From NCBI GenBank assembly GCA_011037195.1, contig JAAEAF010006912.1, forward strand, positions 18,262-82,261: a stretch of 64,000 bases of DNA, given 5' to 3'. The notes below the pieces were generated by a model. The model made no database searches, was not told the DNA's origin, and worked only from the letters and a program-made list of their open reading frames with translations. Below, one piece after another: positions 10,850-22,569 of this stretch. Position numbers and translations under genes: made by a program. The DNA is from Triatoma infestans. Lineage: Eukaryota; Arthropoda; Insecta; Hemiptera; Reduviidae. How positions within the stretch are numbered: position 1 is the stretch's first letter; each line of letters begins with the position of its first letter.

Positions 10850-11958
10850 TCTAAATTATATTTGAGGCAAAAAATTATTTTAACATTTTAAAATATCAGC
10901 AAAATTTTTTCATTACCTTAATTTTATATAGTTCTATTATTGTATTTAGATCTTTTATAAAATGCTAAAATTTTATTTCCAGAGTACTGTTTAAACAAAT
11001 GTTTCTTATAATGGATTCCATTTGATGAATTGTTAATTATAAACTAAAAATATTGTGCCTAAGAATAAAAATCTGAATAGAAAAATGTATATTGTAATTT
11101 GTTAATGCTATAACTGTAAAGATGTTTGATTAAATTTAGGGTTAATAAAAAATTCACTGTCATTTCATAATTTTTTTTAGAAAGAAGTAATAAACATTGT
11201 TTTAAAAGCGAGTATTCTTTTTTGTAATTACTAAAAATTTCTAAAACCTATTATTTGCAAAAATGTTTATTGAAACTGGCATTTATCCTGAGTAGATTAT
11301 CAACCTGTTAAGTTTGTTTCCAGCTAATATATTTTGTCTTATACCTTTGCGGACTTAAGGCACACAAATACTGGCAGGAAATTAGGTTATGAAACTATTT
11401 GACATACACATTATTGGATTTAATCTTTTTAATTTCCCTAATCTGCAAGTCATTTTTAAAAGGTACTTTTTCATTATCAGACATCCTGAACTTCTCTAGA
11501 GTACATATTGCTATATTCAATTTTAGAAAACTGTCATCATTAAAGTATTTTAAGTAGTAAGAGAAAAAAAAGGCATGAAATTTCACTGAATATACTCATC
11601 AGCCAATTAGATTAGAGATCAGTTTGAATGATTACTTTTTTTTTAATGAGGTAATGTGGATATTGCGACTTTGAAAGATCTATTGCGTCCCTCAACTCCT
11701 GCCTGGATTAGACCTCTCAGCAAACAGCCAATGGCGACTATGGAAATTTTAATATTGTCTCGCGAATATTAAAGCCGTATTCGTTAACGAAGAGTTGAAA
11801 CAATAATTCCAAATAATTTATCCACTGCCGAAGAGCCTAATTTTTATAAAGCTACCGTGTAAATTTGTCGCTTAATATATTTCCAAAAGTTACTATACAA
11901 AAATTATAATTAAAAGTAAACAAGAAAAACATAGTGTTCGCAAATTTGAGAAAAATTT
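10850..11958. other. AT-rich intergenic sequence with a SINE-tail fragment
   Basis: No gene is seen. Positions about 11645-11705 contain GGATATTGCGAC and GAAAGATCTATTGCG, matching the distal part of the SINE family at 58893-59123 (GGACTGCGACC, GAAAGATCTGTTG). This suggests a truncated copy. The remainder is AT-rich with no assignable feature. Confidence 0.4.
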
Positions 11959-12545
11959 AAAAAAGGGCTCGCATGAGCGGGCCCCTTTGTGTAATTCATC
12001 ACAGCCTACACAGCATACTTCCTCTGTATCTCTAATAAATTTCAAGGTCTGAAAGGTTCTCCTCAGAACCTTATTACTGAGTGTTCAGAGAGACTGGTTT
12101 CTATTCAGGTTCCGCCCCATGGAGGAGGTTACTGCGCCATTCCTTGCCAGATTTATCTTACACTCATGCCTTCTACACTTAACATTCACTGGTATTCACC
12201 CAATGTAGGGTAGTTCTAGACAGTAAGTTTGCAGAGACATTCCTCCGTATCATTTTTGTACGGATGACATTGAACTGAATGCTTTGATGGCGGCCTTGCA
12301 TATCTGAATGAATAATGAAATCCTGAGTCCGTAATATCAGTCGTGGATCTGAACTGGAGGACACACCTAGGAAACATGCCCATTGCCTGATTCTAAGCTC
12401 ATCAGACACTCCAGTCTCCCTTCCCTCAGGTATCTCATCTCATTCTCTGTACCATCTTGCAGAGATATGTTCTTTAAAAATATTCAGAGCAGATTCATTG
12501 CTCTTCAGCATAATATTTTTAAGATATTGCATGCAAGGAACAACA
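11959..12545 (-). repeat. Unidentified repeat-like segment with coding-like minus strand and a terminal hairpin
   Basis: GC content is clearly above that of the surroundings. The minus strand holds a 76-codon open patch (12179-12409; for example SDELRIRQWACFLGVSSSSD) and further coding-like patches broken by stops. It finishes at 11965-11985 in an 8-bp stem-loop (GGGCTCGC against GCGGGCCC, one wobble or mismatch) followed on that strand by a T run. It is probably a decayed retroelement; I do not recognise the family. Confidence 0.35.
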
Positions 12546-14856
12546 CACAATAGAGGAGCTGAAAAAAATTGTTTTTTCTTTTTTATTATTATTGTAACAA
12601 TTCGATTATAATAAATTCAATTGCTATTCATATAATTATTTTATTCAATTATTTTTATTATGGTACAAGAAGTCCTTATCCAAGTTTATTTCTAATAATT
12701 CACTGTTTATTCATTAATTTAAGGAAAAAAAAATCTTTACACAAATTATTAAAAAAAAAAATAAAATAAGTGGAGGGGGCAAGCAAAAAAATTTGTTATC
12801 AAGACATACAAAACAGTACTGACATTGATTTCAAAAATAATAACGATAATGAAATAAATGAACATATTTTGAGCACATTAAAAAAAAAAATTAAATTATT
12901 AAAACAATAATAATAATAATTTAATGAGAAAAAAATCATTTGTTCCCAATCAAATAAAGGTCAGTCTAAGATATATATATTTTTTTTTATTTTTAATTTT
13001 TTTTTTTTTTGGATATTACGAATTTTTAATTTAAAACAACTATATACCATCAATAATTGACTCATTCCATCCTTATTTTTTTAAAAATGTGCCTTAAATG
13101 TTATTATTTTGTATTTATTTGTTTTTTTTTTTAATTTCTTCAAATACAAAAAGGACATCCAAAACACTCATTTGTACTTTATTCATTATTAAGGACTAAA
13201 TTATTATTTTTTTAACTTCATGTTTTAAATGTTTTTAGAAAATAAAATGTTAAAAAAAAGGAGAGGCTTGTAGATTGTGGTTTTTATACGGAAAAAATAA
13301 GGACAAACTTAAAATTAATACATGCTCTTTTGGGGGGCAGGGTTTATTAAAGTATAGAATAAATTAAAAGAAACAACAGTAATAAAATTACAACTAATAA
13401 CAGGCTAATATTATTAATAAAAAAAAAGAAAGAAAACTCACAAAATAGGTAACTATCACGAAATAAAATTGCTTAATTCTGGGGGCCATATTCATGTGAA
13501 AAGTTTTGATAATTTAGACAATATGTTACAAAAAAATACTAAATCACATTATTTAATTTATCTTTATTAAATCTCTAGAATAATTTCTTTTTTAAATAAA
13601 GTAGGATGAAATCTCAATAAATAAAAAGTTACTACCTGAAAAGACTGTATATATTAAACTTTAGATTATTTGAGGTCACCCATCCGGCAGTCAATCAAAT
13701 TGGACTCACTTTAACATTTGCAACCAATATCAATAAGGAAAAGTTATAGAACCAAAGATCTTCCATATAAGACAAACACTTTATGTTTTATAATTACTGA
13801 TTATGATATAACTGTATACAATCAAAATAATAATAATTTGAAAATGAATGTTTGCTAATGAAAAGTAACGATATACTCAAATCAATAGAGGTATGGTTAC
13901 AGAAATTATTTCTTTTCATAAATGTAGACTATACGTATATTATTTAAAATTAAAATATTTACAATTATTATTATAATTGGATAGTGTAATGCGTATAAAA
14001 CACTTGCAACACCGTTTGGTGAAATCTTATCCTTTAATATGTACCAGATTGGTTGAAATACTGAAAATTGACTGAAAAATTACCACTCAAATGATATCTT
14101 AGAGTTTCTATTAGAGTGGAGCCCTCTTTCTATGATCATATAAACAAGGTACGTGACATGTTTAATCTAGCCGAAAGTACTGAAAAATTATAGCATTCGT
14201 TAATTATCAACATCGTTGAGAAAATAACACCGTGAATTATTATAGGACAAACATGGGTGAAATTCCACTAACTGCCCACCCTTTCTGCAAACCACTTCTA
14301 ACACATTATTGGTAAACATTTATTTTCATTGTTCTTTCTAATTTTTCCATACATTTTCAAACTCTTCTTTCTATTCTTCACACTACCAAAATTTTTGAAG
14401 TTTCCTGATTCCAAAAACAATAATTCACTATACACTGCTTTCAAAAACAACTTTCACTTTCAATTCAATATGAGCGAGTTGTCAGAGAAGATTCTGGAAG
14501 TTCGGTGTTGTGGAGCACATAGATTATTTATCTTTTAAAGCTGAATAAACTTGGCTAAACTTTACTTATGGCCCTCATAACAGAAGTGCGCAAAAACAGA
14601 ACTTTGATCCACTTATTTTCGAGTTTGACCACCAAGGATTTGGGAAATGGGTCCGTAGAGATTACAGAAGGGCAGCAAATATTAAAACAATATTTATGAG
14701 CAGTTCCACTTAATGCATTACTATACACTAAACTCAAGGGACCACCATAAGTACACTTTTACCATAAAATCAATATTTCCTATTATACAGTCAGGGAAAT
14801 AAAATTTGTATATTTTCTTCTAAAAAGTAAATTATTCTTAGAAATTAATAATGACA
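12546..14856. other. Very AT-rich stretch, no recognisable feature
   Basis: Long A and T runs, several TAATAATAA tracts and no credible coding sequence. It could be intergenic, or the distal 3' region of the AF10-like gene read on the minus strand, but no signal settles this. Confidence 0.45.
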
Positions 14857-15744
14857 GGTAATTATGCAGAAGCAGTCCCCCAAGATGGCCGACCACTAAA
14901 TTTACTAACCTTCTCACTCCCACTCTTCTATCACACTCACTACAAACTCCAAAACATCGATAATCTCATTTACGATTATTTATCGCCTTGTTACACCTAC
15001 TGCAAGTAGTAAAATAATTTAACAATCTTTTTGGCAACAGTTCCCACACCACCTTTGAGGTATGTTGCTCGGCGCGTGTCGCTTTTTTATTAGGTGACCG
15101 ATCACCAGGATAAATGAGTTGCCAGTCAAGAATTATAAATATTCAATAGATACAAATTACGGATTACAATTTAAATGTATTCTGGATTTGGAATGTATTA
15201 ACTCAGTTTTCCACTTTCGGTACTTTTCCGTTAGCCGGGCGCAAGCGAAAAAGTGTTTACAATTCATTAATATTTGTTTATAGTTGAACTTGATTTGCTT
15301 AGTATTAATTAATATTTGTTTATAGCTGAACGTTTTCGAAATTTATTCCGTTGACTGTTTTGTCATTCGCTTCGACTTGGCTCCCGAGCGGAACAACACT
15401 TTTTCGCTTGCGCCCGGCTAACGGAAAAGTACCCTACTTTCATTAGGAGAAATGAGAATCTATTCATTAATTACAATTAGGCACCAATGAAAAGAAAATA
15501 ATAATGAAATAATTGTAAAACATGCAAATAGTTTATTAAAAAAATGTTAAAGTTTAAAACAAGGGAAAAAAATGAATTATTGTAGAAAATTATATATAAA
15601 ATTGACATTAATAAGAAGAAAAGAAATCGAAATATACATAATCGAAGTATTTAACCCAGCACATGAGTGATAGAAGAGTGGGAGTGAGAAGGTTAGTAAA
15701 TTTAGTGGTCGGCCATCTTGGGGGACTGCTTCTGCATAATTACC
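14857..15744. mobile_element. Non-autonomous DNA element with 78-bp terminal inverted repeats
   Basis: The arms 14857-14934 and 15667-15744 appear to be perfect reverse complements over 78 bp, beginning GGTAATTATGCAGAAGCAG and including the CCCCCAAGATGGCCG block. The 888-bp element has no coding capacity and contains a second element (15219-15433) at its centre. A target duplication is not obvious: the outermost bases TAATTA are themselves palindromic, so the true border may lie a few bases inside. Perfect arms suggest recent mobility. Confidence 0.8.
15219..15433. mobile_element. 215-bp MITE nested in the larger inverted-repeat element
   Basis: A terminal inverted repeat of about 38 bp starts GGTACTTTTCCGTTAGCC at 15219 and recurs inverted up to 15433. 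The flanks CCACTTTC (15211-15218) and CTACTTTC (15434-15441) match at 7 of 8 positions and are probably an 8-bp target duplication. That size fits hAT, P or Merlin; the GG start favours none decisively. There is no coding sequence. Confidence 0.75.
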
Positions 15745-18078
15745 CAATTATATAATCAAGATTTAATTTTTAATAACAATTTTATGTTTCCTAAAAAAAT
15801 TACCTAATAATGTCCTAAATGACATTTCTTTAGGAGAGTCATGAACTGGCCTCTATACATTTTTTTTGTAATTTAACTACCATGGAATACGTCTGTGCAA
15901 GTCTTCAGTAAAACTCTTTAAACAAAACGGTAAATGTGAAAAGAAATCAATCGATAAAGTTCCACACATTAAACACAGAAATATACAAGATACGATCACT
16001 ATTTTATGGGTGAACCACAATGGAATAAATAATTAAGGCAAACCTAACCTCCACTAAAAGAGCACAGATACAAAAAATAATAATAGATTTATACAAAATT
16101 CCCTATTGTAATTAGATCACTAAGAGAATACAGTTTAAATAATAAAACATACAATCTAGAAGTAACCTCCACATTGCACTACAAGCCACCTGAACTTTCA
16201 AAATACAAAAGGAAACCCGCCAATTTATAATACAACAAAAAGATATATATATACACTTAAAGAAAATATGTACATGTTTCCGAAGTTTTTAGGCCTATTA
16301 ACGTGCATGACTTTTATTTTGCTTTCCACTAATTATTATCTATATACAACACAAAAAAAGTTTAAAAAAGATTCGAAAAGAATATTTCGATGGCAGTTAA
16401 TAATAAAAAAAAAATATTTCTTCATGAAATAGTATATACATAAGAGACTTTATTTGGGAATTATCCTAACTTGGTTGGAGATCGGCCATTTAGTTTGCAC
16501 GAAGTTTAAAATAATAAGGGCACTTAACAATTTTGGCTTAATGTTTTCTCTTGATTTTTATTATTATTAATGTAAATTTCAAACACTCAAATAAGTATTT
16601 GAAATTAGAAAAATGCAATGACATGAAATATAAAGTAATAAACTGCTATAAATTTAAAAAGAACGATAATTTTTTAGGCGATAATCTCGATTATCTAATA
16701 AAAATGGATCGATAATAATGAAGAATTATAATGAAACAGAAGTAATTGATGATGTACCTTCACAATCAGAAAACATTTTAATAAATAATATAGTTTCAAC
16801 ACTAACAAGTAATGCAATTCAATTCAGTTAATATTCTGAATTTTAGTTCTAACTTAAAATAGCTCGAAATATTAATTCAGGTTTTTTTTGGAGGAGGACT
16901 TCATGAGAAGTTGTATTTGTTTTTTATAGGTTAGTCAGAAAGTATAAAATCAAAATTCTTTCTGGCGTTTCAGAAATATTGCTTACATTCTCAGTACTTA
17001 CAATAAAACAGTATTATTATAATTAAAATTTTGTTTATAACCTTGAAAATGGAAATTTCAATTTTTTCCTGGCGAATAATGTCCTATCATTTTTTTTTTT
17101 TTATCGTCTTATTTTAATTTTTTTTCAAATAAAAATTACTTAAAACATAAATGATACATAAATTAACCATTTTACCTTTACAAATGTGAAAACCACGAGG
17201 AAAGCTGTATAATATTTTTGATTAATATTTTTATAAAAATTAGTTATAAGTTAAGGATGGTTTTAATTCAAATTAAATTACGAACAAGAAAAATACATCA
17301 AATGATGAAGGCTTCCCAAATACTGGCAATTTTTTCGAAACCACTTTTTAATTAAGGAAATGAAAACTAGCATACGGGCAATTGATTCTTAATTGAGGCA
17401 ACCAAAAAAAATCACAAGTTCCGTCCCGTGATAGGGGAATTGTTGATGATGGTAATAGATTATCCAAGTTTGGCGACTGTTAGTTGCTTCCTTTAAAAAA
17501 AAGTCATGCCTACCGTAAAAAAAAAAATCCGCAGAATATAGGATTTATTTTCTATATTCTTTTTCTATTTTCTAGGATTAGTTGTAAATTAATAATAAAA
17601 AAAATATTCTGGTAAGAATATGGGATTTGAAACTTGCAATGAACTGCAGCTAAAGAGAAGGATGAAAAAGGTTAAATAACATTAATCTTTAAACTAAAGT
17701 GTTCTGTGTAATATCATCGAATTTGGTTAAATATTTATTTTGCCACGGAGGAGACCATTGAAGAGAAGTGAAAAATTCGTAAAATCAACTTTGATTATAA
17801 ATCTCTTGAATGTTGCTCCTAGTTCCAAAATTAGTTATACTTTCAAAGGAAATAAAAATACCCTAGGGAAAAAGTTCGTTTCCAAATAAAAAAATAAAAT
17901 TGTCAACAAAGAACATCAAGCACTGAGCTAAAAAGAAAGAGAATTACTATTTTATAACTAATTAATCGCCAGTGCGCGCTTATCTAAGATAAAAACCAAC
18001 TTTAGTGATTTACCTCTTTAATCGCCCATAATAAGTGTAGCCAGTTAGCGGGTGGCCAAAATGTCAATGAAGTATAAT
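15745..18078. other. AT-rich stretch, no recognisable feature
   Basis: Long A and T tracts without credible reading frames. It is probably intergenic or distal 3' region of the AF10-like gene. No repeat with recognisable ends was found. Confidence 0.45.
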
Positions 18079-18345
18079 AGACTTGCACAGAGCAAATTTA
18101 GTTGATATACTCTTTTTTTAGATAAGTGGATAATTATATAAATGGATAAGTGTATAAATGTATAATTAAGATGAGTGTATCAACTAAATTTTCTCTGAGC
18201 AAGTCTATGTTATCACACTGTTTGCCAAAAAACATCCTGATGATGGGCGAACGCCCGAAACCGGTCGATGACCACCAAAAGCAGCAGGCTATCACGGAAA
18301 ATATCTCTGATGCTTTCCAGGTCTGCGGAACCAGCCACACAACTG
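18079..18345 (+). mobile_element. Foldback element, family A, copy 1
   Basis: A short left arm (18079-18112) is the reverse complement of 18173-18207 (TATCAACTAAATTT and its surroundings). The right arm continues to about 18345 and contains the best-preserved hammerhead-like motif of the window at 18233-18270: stem CATC/GATG, CTGATGA, hairpin GGGC-GAAC-GCCC, GAA, ACCGGT, C. It then has the family tail with GGCTATCACGGAAAATATC. The left arm is shortened compared with the copies at 36.5 and 60.0 kb, and no target duplication was found. An 81-codon frame over this copy is not thought to be a gene. Confidence 0.7.
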
Positions 18346-20095
18346 CGAGCTATACCCGAAGGAAAATTATCAAACCGCAAGAATCACTTCACTAAATGTC
18401 GCACAAGAGATAACAAAATTAAAAACACAATGAATAAATTGAATGATTGCAAATATTTTGAATTTAGCTGGTACTGACTGAAGGAGATACAATATCGCAT
18501 ATAAAACACACACACACACACACACACACACCCTCTCAAGCACAAAAATAAACATTTTAACAATATTTAGGGAAAGAAGAAAAAATAAGAATATCACAGA
18601 AACGTTAAATCAAAACAAAGATAAAATTAAAAAATGAATGTTTTACTGAAAGTTTTTTTATAAATCATTAACTTTAAGAAAGGAAGAAAGAAAAAGAAGT
18701 CGTAATGCTGGCAATAAGACAAGCAAAACTAGTTCATTCAGCAAACAAAAATTAAAACTAAAAATCCTTTTTTTCATTAGCGTAAAGTTATGTAGTAATA
18801 CCTGGGCGGCCGCAAACAATATAACCAGAGAATGTATGTAAAAGTAAATGTTTGCAAGGAGGGGGAGTATAATGCCATACATATTTATTACGAAATTAAA
18901 AATAAAAAAAAATCTTGAAAGATATAGTGTAGGTGCAAAATTAAGTACTTTATAAAAATTTTCATGACTAAATATAACATATTATCTAATGAATGTAAAC
19001 TCTTTTCTGATGAGTAACAAGCGAGTTTAAAGTAAAATGCTTATACAATAGGTGATGGGTTTCCAGTGCTAGACAATGCCTGAGACTGCATTCCTTATCT
19101 ACCGTTTCTTTTTCTTTTTTCTGGCCAGTTTTGAATGTTTATCTTCTAAGTTCGGTTAAGCCACTTAGCTGTTCTACTTTCATCCGGCTAAATCGATCTC
19201 GACAGATACACATTCGATAAAAGGGCACACAAAAAAGGAAAAGAAGTTCATGAAAGGGACGACCTCAGAAATGAAACATTTAAAAATTATGTGGCTAGAC
19301 TCTGAATTGAACCAAGAACAATTTTACATTTTGGCAGTTTCACGCTCTATCTTACAAGAAACATTGTTAAATAGTCACGAGAAAAATGGGTTTGTTTTTA
19401 ATTCCTACACAAAAATAATAGGCAATTCTCTTTGGACGAATCCACATTTATGAAAAGCTCTAATGAAATCTGCAATGATAACAATGAGCAAAAAAAAAAC
19501 GAATTAAAGACTTAAAACACGAAGTAGCTAACAATTTTACAAATAATTGTAACTAGAAACTAAAATGATATATTACAATATTACGATTCTAAATGAAATT
19601 CGTCAAAAAATAAAGTTCTTTTAAAATAAACACTAATTTGTGCCGTCAAAAGAACTCATTGAATACTGAAAACTTATTTAATAAATCAATAATTCCAATA
19701 ATTAGTAATATATTTATTAAAATGGGAAAATAAAAACTACAAATTGATAAATTTGTAAAATAATAAATCTGAATCTAAAAGATTCATTAATATTAGTCTG
19801 TCACTTTGAGCTATGTCAAAAAGGGCTATTCAAATCCCATTTAACAATTACAGGCAGTTCATTTCTCTTCAGTTTTCCTTCTGTTGCGGCTGTTGTTGTA
19901 TCTCGAAGATTCATTTATTTATCTTAAAAGTGCTACTTTATTTATTTTTTAAGCTTCACCATTTTCTCTGCAGATAAAAACATTTCATTTTAGTTGAAGT
20001 GATATTAATAATTTTAGTTGAAGTGATATTAATAATTTTAGTTGAAGTGATATTATTAATCATTTTAATTTCATTATTAATTTTTTTTAATTTTA
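18346..20095. repeat. AT-rich stretch with a (CA)n tract and a 24-bp tandem repeat
   Basis: A (CA)n microsatellite occupies about 18505-18531. Three tandem copies of a 24-bp unit starting ATTTTAGTTGAAGTGATA lie at 19987-20058. The rest is AT-rich without credible genes. Confidence 0.7.
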
Positions 20096-20300
20096 TTTAA
20101 GGCGCAATAACATCCATGGTTAATGGCGCCCTGAGCTTTCTATGTGCACTGCCGGCCCCCAGACAGTCTTCTTTCGTTACAGACACCTGTCCATCACCGG
20201 ACAGTGAGCTGCAGAGACTTAGAAAGAAAAAATCTAAGGGCAGCACAACTGGACTCGAACCCAGGATCTTTGCGTGGGAGTTGAATATGGTAACCACTTA
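20096..20300 (-). mobile_element. tRNA-derived SINE, copy 1
   Basis: Read on the minus strand, it begins with a tRNA-like head holding an A box (TGGCTAAGTGG) and a perfect B box (GGTTCGAGTCC). The pol III promoter is followed by CTGCCCTTAGATTTT and a body containing CACTGTCCGGTGATGG and GGCCGGCAGTG. The same order recurs at 58893-59123, which defines a family. It lies in the 3' flank of the AF10-like gene. A target duplication was not resolved. Confidence 0.8.
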
Positions 20301-21738
20301 GCCAAATTAATAAATTCTATAGGTTTAAGTTCAAAGAAAGGAAAAAAAAACTCTTCAAGTGCAAACAATTATGTCTACAGATTTAGGAGGAAATAATAGC
20401 GCATTACATATAAATGTTAAAACAGTAATTAGATTGGGAAAATTAATCTAAACATACTACTTCCGGAAAAAAAGAGTTTAAGGATTTCATAAATGTTCAA
20501 AATTATCTTGATGGAATAGAATTTTGAATTTTATAGAACTACACAAAACTTTATATAGTAGCTATCTTTGACAGCAAAGTTTATTATGAATCAGCAGACT
20601 AAAAAATTTTTATAAGTAACAAGAATAGATTTAAACCGAGTGCGGCGAGAAACACTACTTCGATTTAATAGATCGACAAATTTTGGTTTGGGACTATCGT
20701 CGTTCATAGCTGGTTTTCTTTTACATTTTTACTTCAATTTTATTTATTTTTATATATATTGGATTTATTATATTATTATTTTATAAACTTAATTTGGAAG
20801 TATATTTATTAAAATAAAGATATGAATAACCTGCCTAGCGTGTAACCCGCAGAATTCAAGAGTCTGATGATTATTAACTCATTTTGCTCCGCCCTCAAAA
20901 TAAGCAGCCATCTTTACAGAAATGTCCAGTTCTGAATTTTGTTTCATTTCAATTTTATCATAGCAACATAGTTTAGGGTTATTATAAGAAAGCGTTTGAG
21001 AGACAGTATTTATCAAAATGCATGAATAGCAAGCAAAATAGCCTATCCTTTGCAGGTTGAAGGCAATAACGAAAATAAATTAATAATAAAAAATAAAATA
21101 TTTGTACTTTAGTTTGTGGTTGGTGGCAAGTGTGTCATTCTTTTATTTAATTCAATATTCAATCGAAAAATAGTATTTTTGATTAAAATTATTACATTCA
21201 GAACACCAAATACACAAATGTCCATTTCGAAATATAAAAACTAAAACTTAAAAACACAAAAAGTATCTATACTGCCCCCTCCGTTAAAACATTTTTTTAC
21301 GGATGCCCATGTTGCTTTATAAATATTGTAATTAAGAATGATAATTAACAAATGAAAATATTAATAGCCTCTCCTAGTCTTAAAAGAAATTTTTGATGGA
21401 ATAAGTAGCAATTAAAAAAGGTAGCGAATAAAAAGACTAGAAAATATGTAGCAGCGTCAACATCGACTGCCTTTTCCCTAACCTTTTTTTCCCCCCTAAT
21501 AAATAAACTAATGACCATTTGGCAGCGCCGGACCAAGTTGGTTGATGAGGTAGAGCAACGCCGAAGACCTCAGTCTGCAATGTTGAAGCTGCAAGGTTGT
21601 AGCTGATGTTGATGTTGTTGTTGTTGTTGATGATGACAGAGATGTAGTAGTAGTAGTAGTAGTTGTAATGGCAGTAGTCGTATTATTATTATAATGATGA
21701 TGATGATGATGATGACGATGGTGGTGACGATGACGGGA
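20301..21738 (-). promoter_or_regulatory. Probable 3' UTR and flank of the AF10-like gene, with trinucleotide microsatellites
   Basis: The stretch immediately downstream of the stop, 21608-21735, is a run of short GTT, AGT and GAT trinucleotide repeats, which on the mRNA strand are AAC, ACT and ATC tracts. A minus-strand AATAAA lies at 21142-21147, about 590 bases after the stop, and is one candidate polyadenylation signal among several. No other feature is seen. Confidence 0.4.
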
Positions 21739-22008
21739 TCAGCTAGGTCTTGTAGCTACAACAGGCTGTTGTTGTTGTTGTTGCTGTGACTGGGATGAAG
21801 GTGGCACCGCCGCAGAGGCGGCATTAGCATTGGCACCTCCGCCTCCAGATGATCCGGCGGTAGTGCCGCCGCCGCCACCACCACCTCCGCTACCTCCACC
21901 GCCACTACCTAATGACTGATTGGCCGGCACAAGTGTTGGCGGTTGTGAAGATGCTACAGATCCTGTATGATGGCTCAATTCAGAGATAACATCCCGTCTT
22001 ATAACAAC
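21739..22008 (-). CDS. Alh: AF10-like exon 17 (last coding exon)
   Basis: 270 nt, acceptor CTGTTAG|GTTG, stop TGA at 21739-21741. It encodes [17 protein letters not shown], Gly-rich runs, a run of seven Gln and PVVATRPS. Confidence 0.85.
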   Translation of the reverse strand, partial: VVIRRDVISELSHHTGSVASSQPPTLVPANQSLGSGGGGSGGGGGGGGTTAGSSGGGGANANAASAAVPPSSQSQQQQQQQPVVATRPS

Positions 22009-22535
22009 CTAACAGAATAGAACCACATTGATTGTGTCACAACACACCTGGCCCTCCAATAGATAATAATAATTTTCTTGTAAACTGCAAATGTGTTTTG
22101 TTGGTAACCTTAGACTGCTAATAAAATAGATGGCTAAGAAAATAAAACTAAGACGTCTTGAAGTGCGTAGAAACTTTTTCGAGAGAATGTAACTTTATTT
22201 CCCCTTGAATTTTATTTGTATATAATGGGTCCATATTTTTAAGTTAGATATAATTTTTATTAAGTTATATGAGAATCGAATAAATAGATTACCTGAGGCT
22301 GTTGGGCAAGCTGTTGCGACTGTGCAACAGTACTGTGACTGTACATAGAACTACTATTTGATGAGAACACACTGGTTGCTGGAGAATGGGACGATCTGTA
22401 AAACAACAATAAAGTCAATAATTATATATACAAAATTCATAATGAAAAATAAATAAATCTCTTAAAAAAAAGTAAACTTAAGTAAGAAAATCTATTCTCT
22501 AATTTATTTAAAGTGAAATTGTAAATCGAGATTAT

Positions 22536-22569
<34 letters not shown>

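Noticed and set aside
11965..11985. GC stem-loop followed by Ts as a bacterial-type terminator
   Set aside because: The context is a eukaryotic genome; it more likely marks the end of a retroelement.
18150..18395. 81-codon open frame over the foldback element, with a seemingly protein-like middle
   Set aside because: The same region recurs in inverted, non-coding foldback copies, and the arms explain it better.
18505..18531. (CA)n tract and other microsatellites as regulatory sites
   Set aside because: They are ordinary simple repeats with no supporting context.
20096..20300. Functional tRNA gene from A and B boxes
   Set aside because: No acceptor-stem or cloverleaf folding is evident, and the sequence continues into a SINE body shared with another locus.
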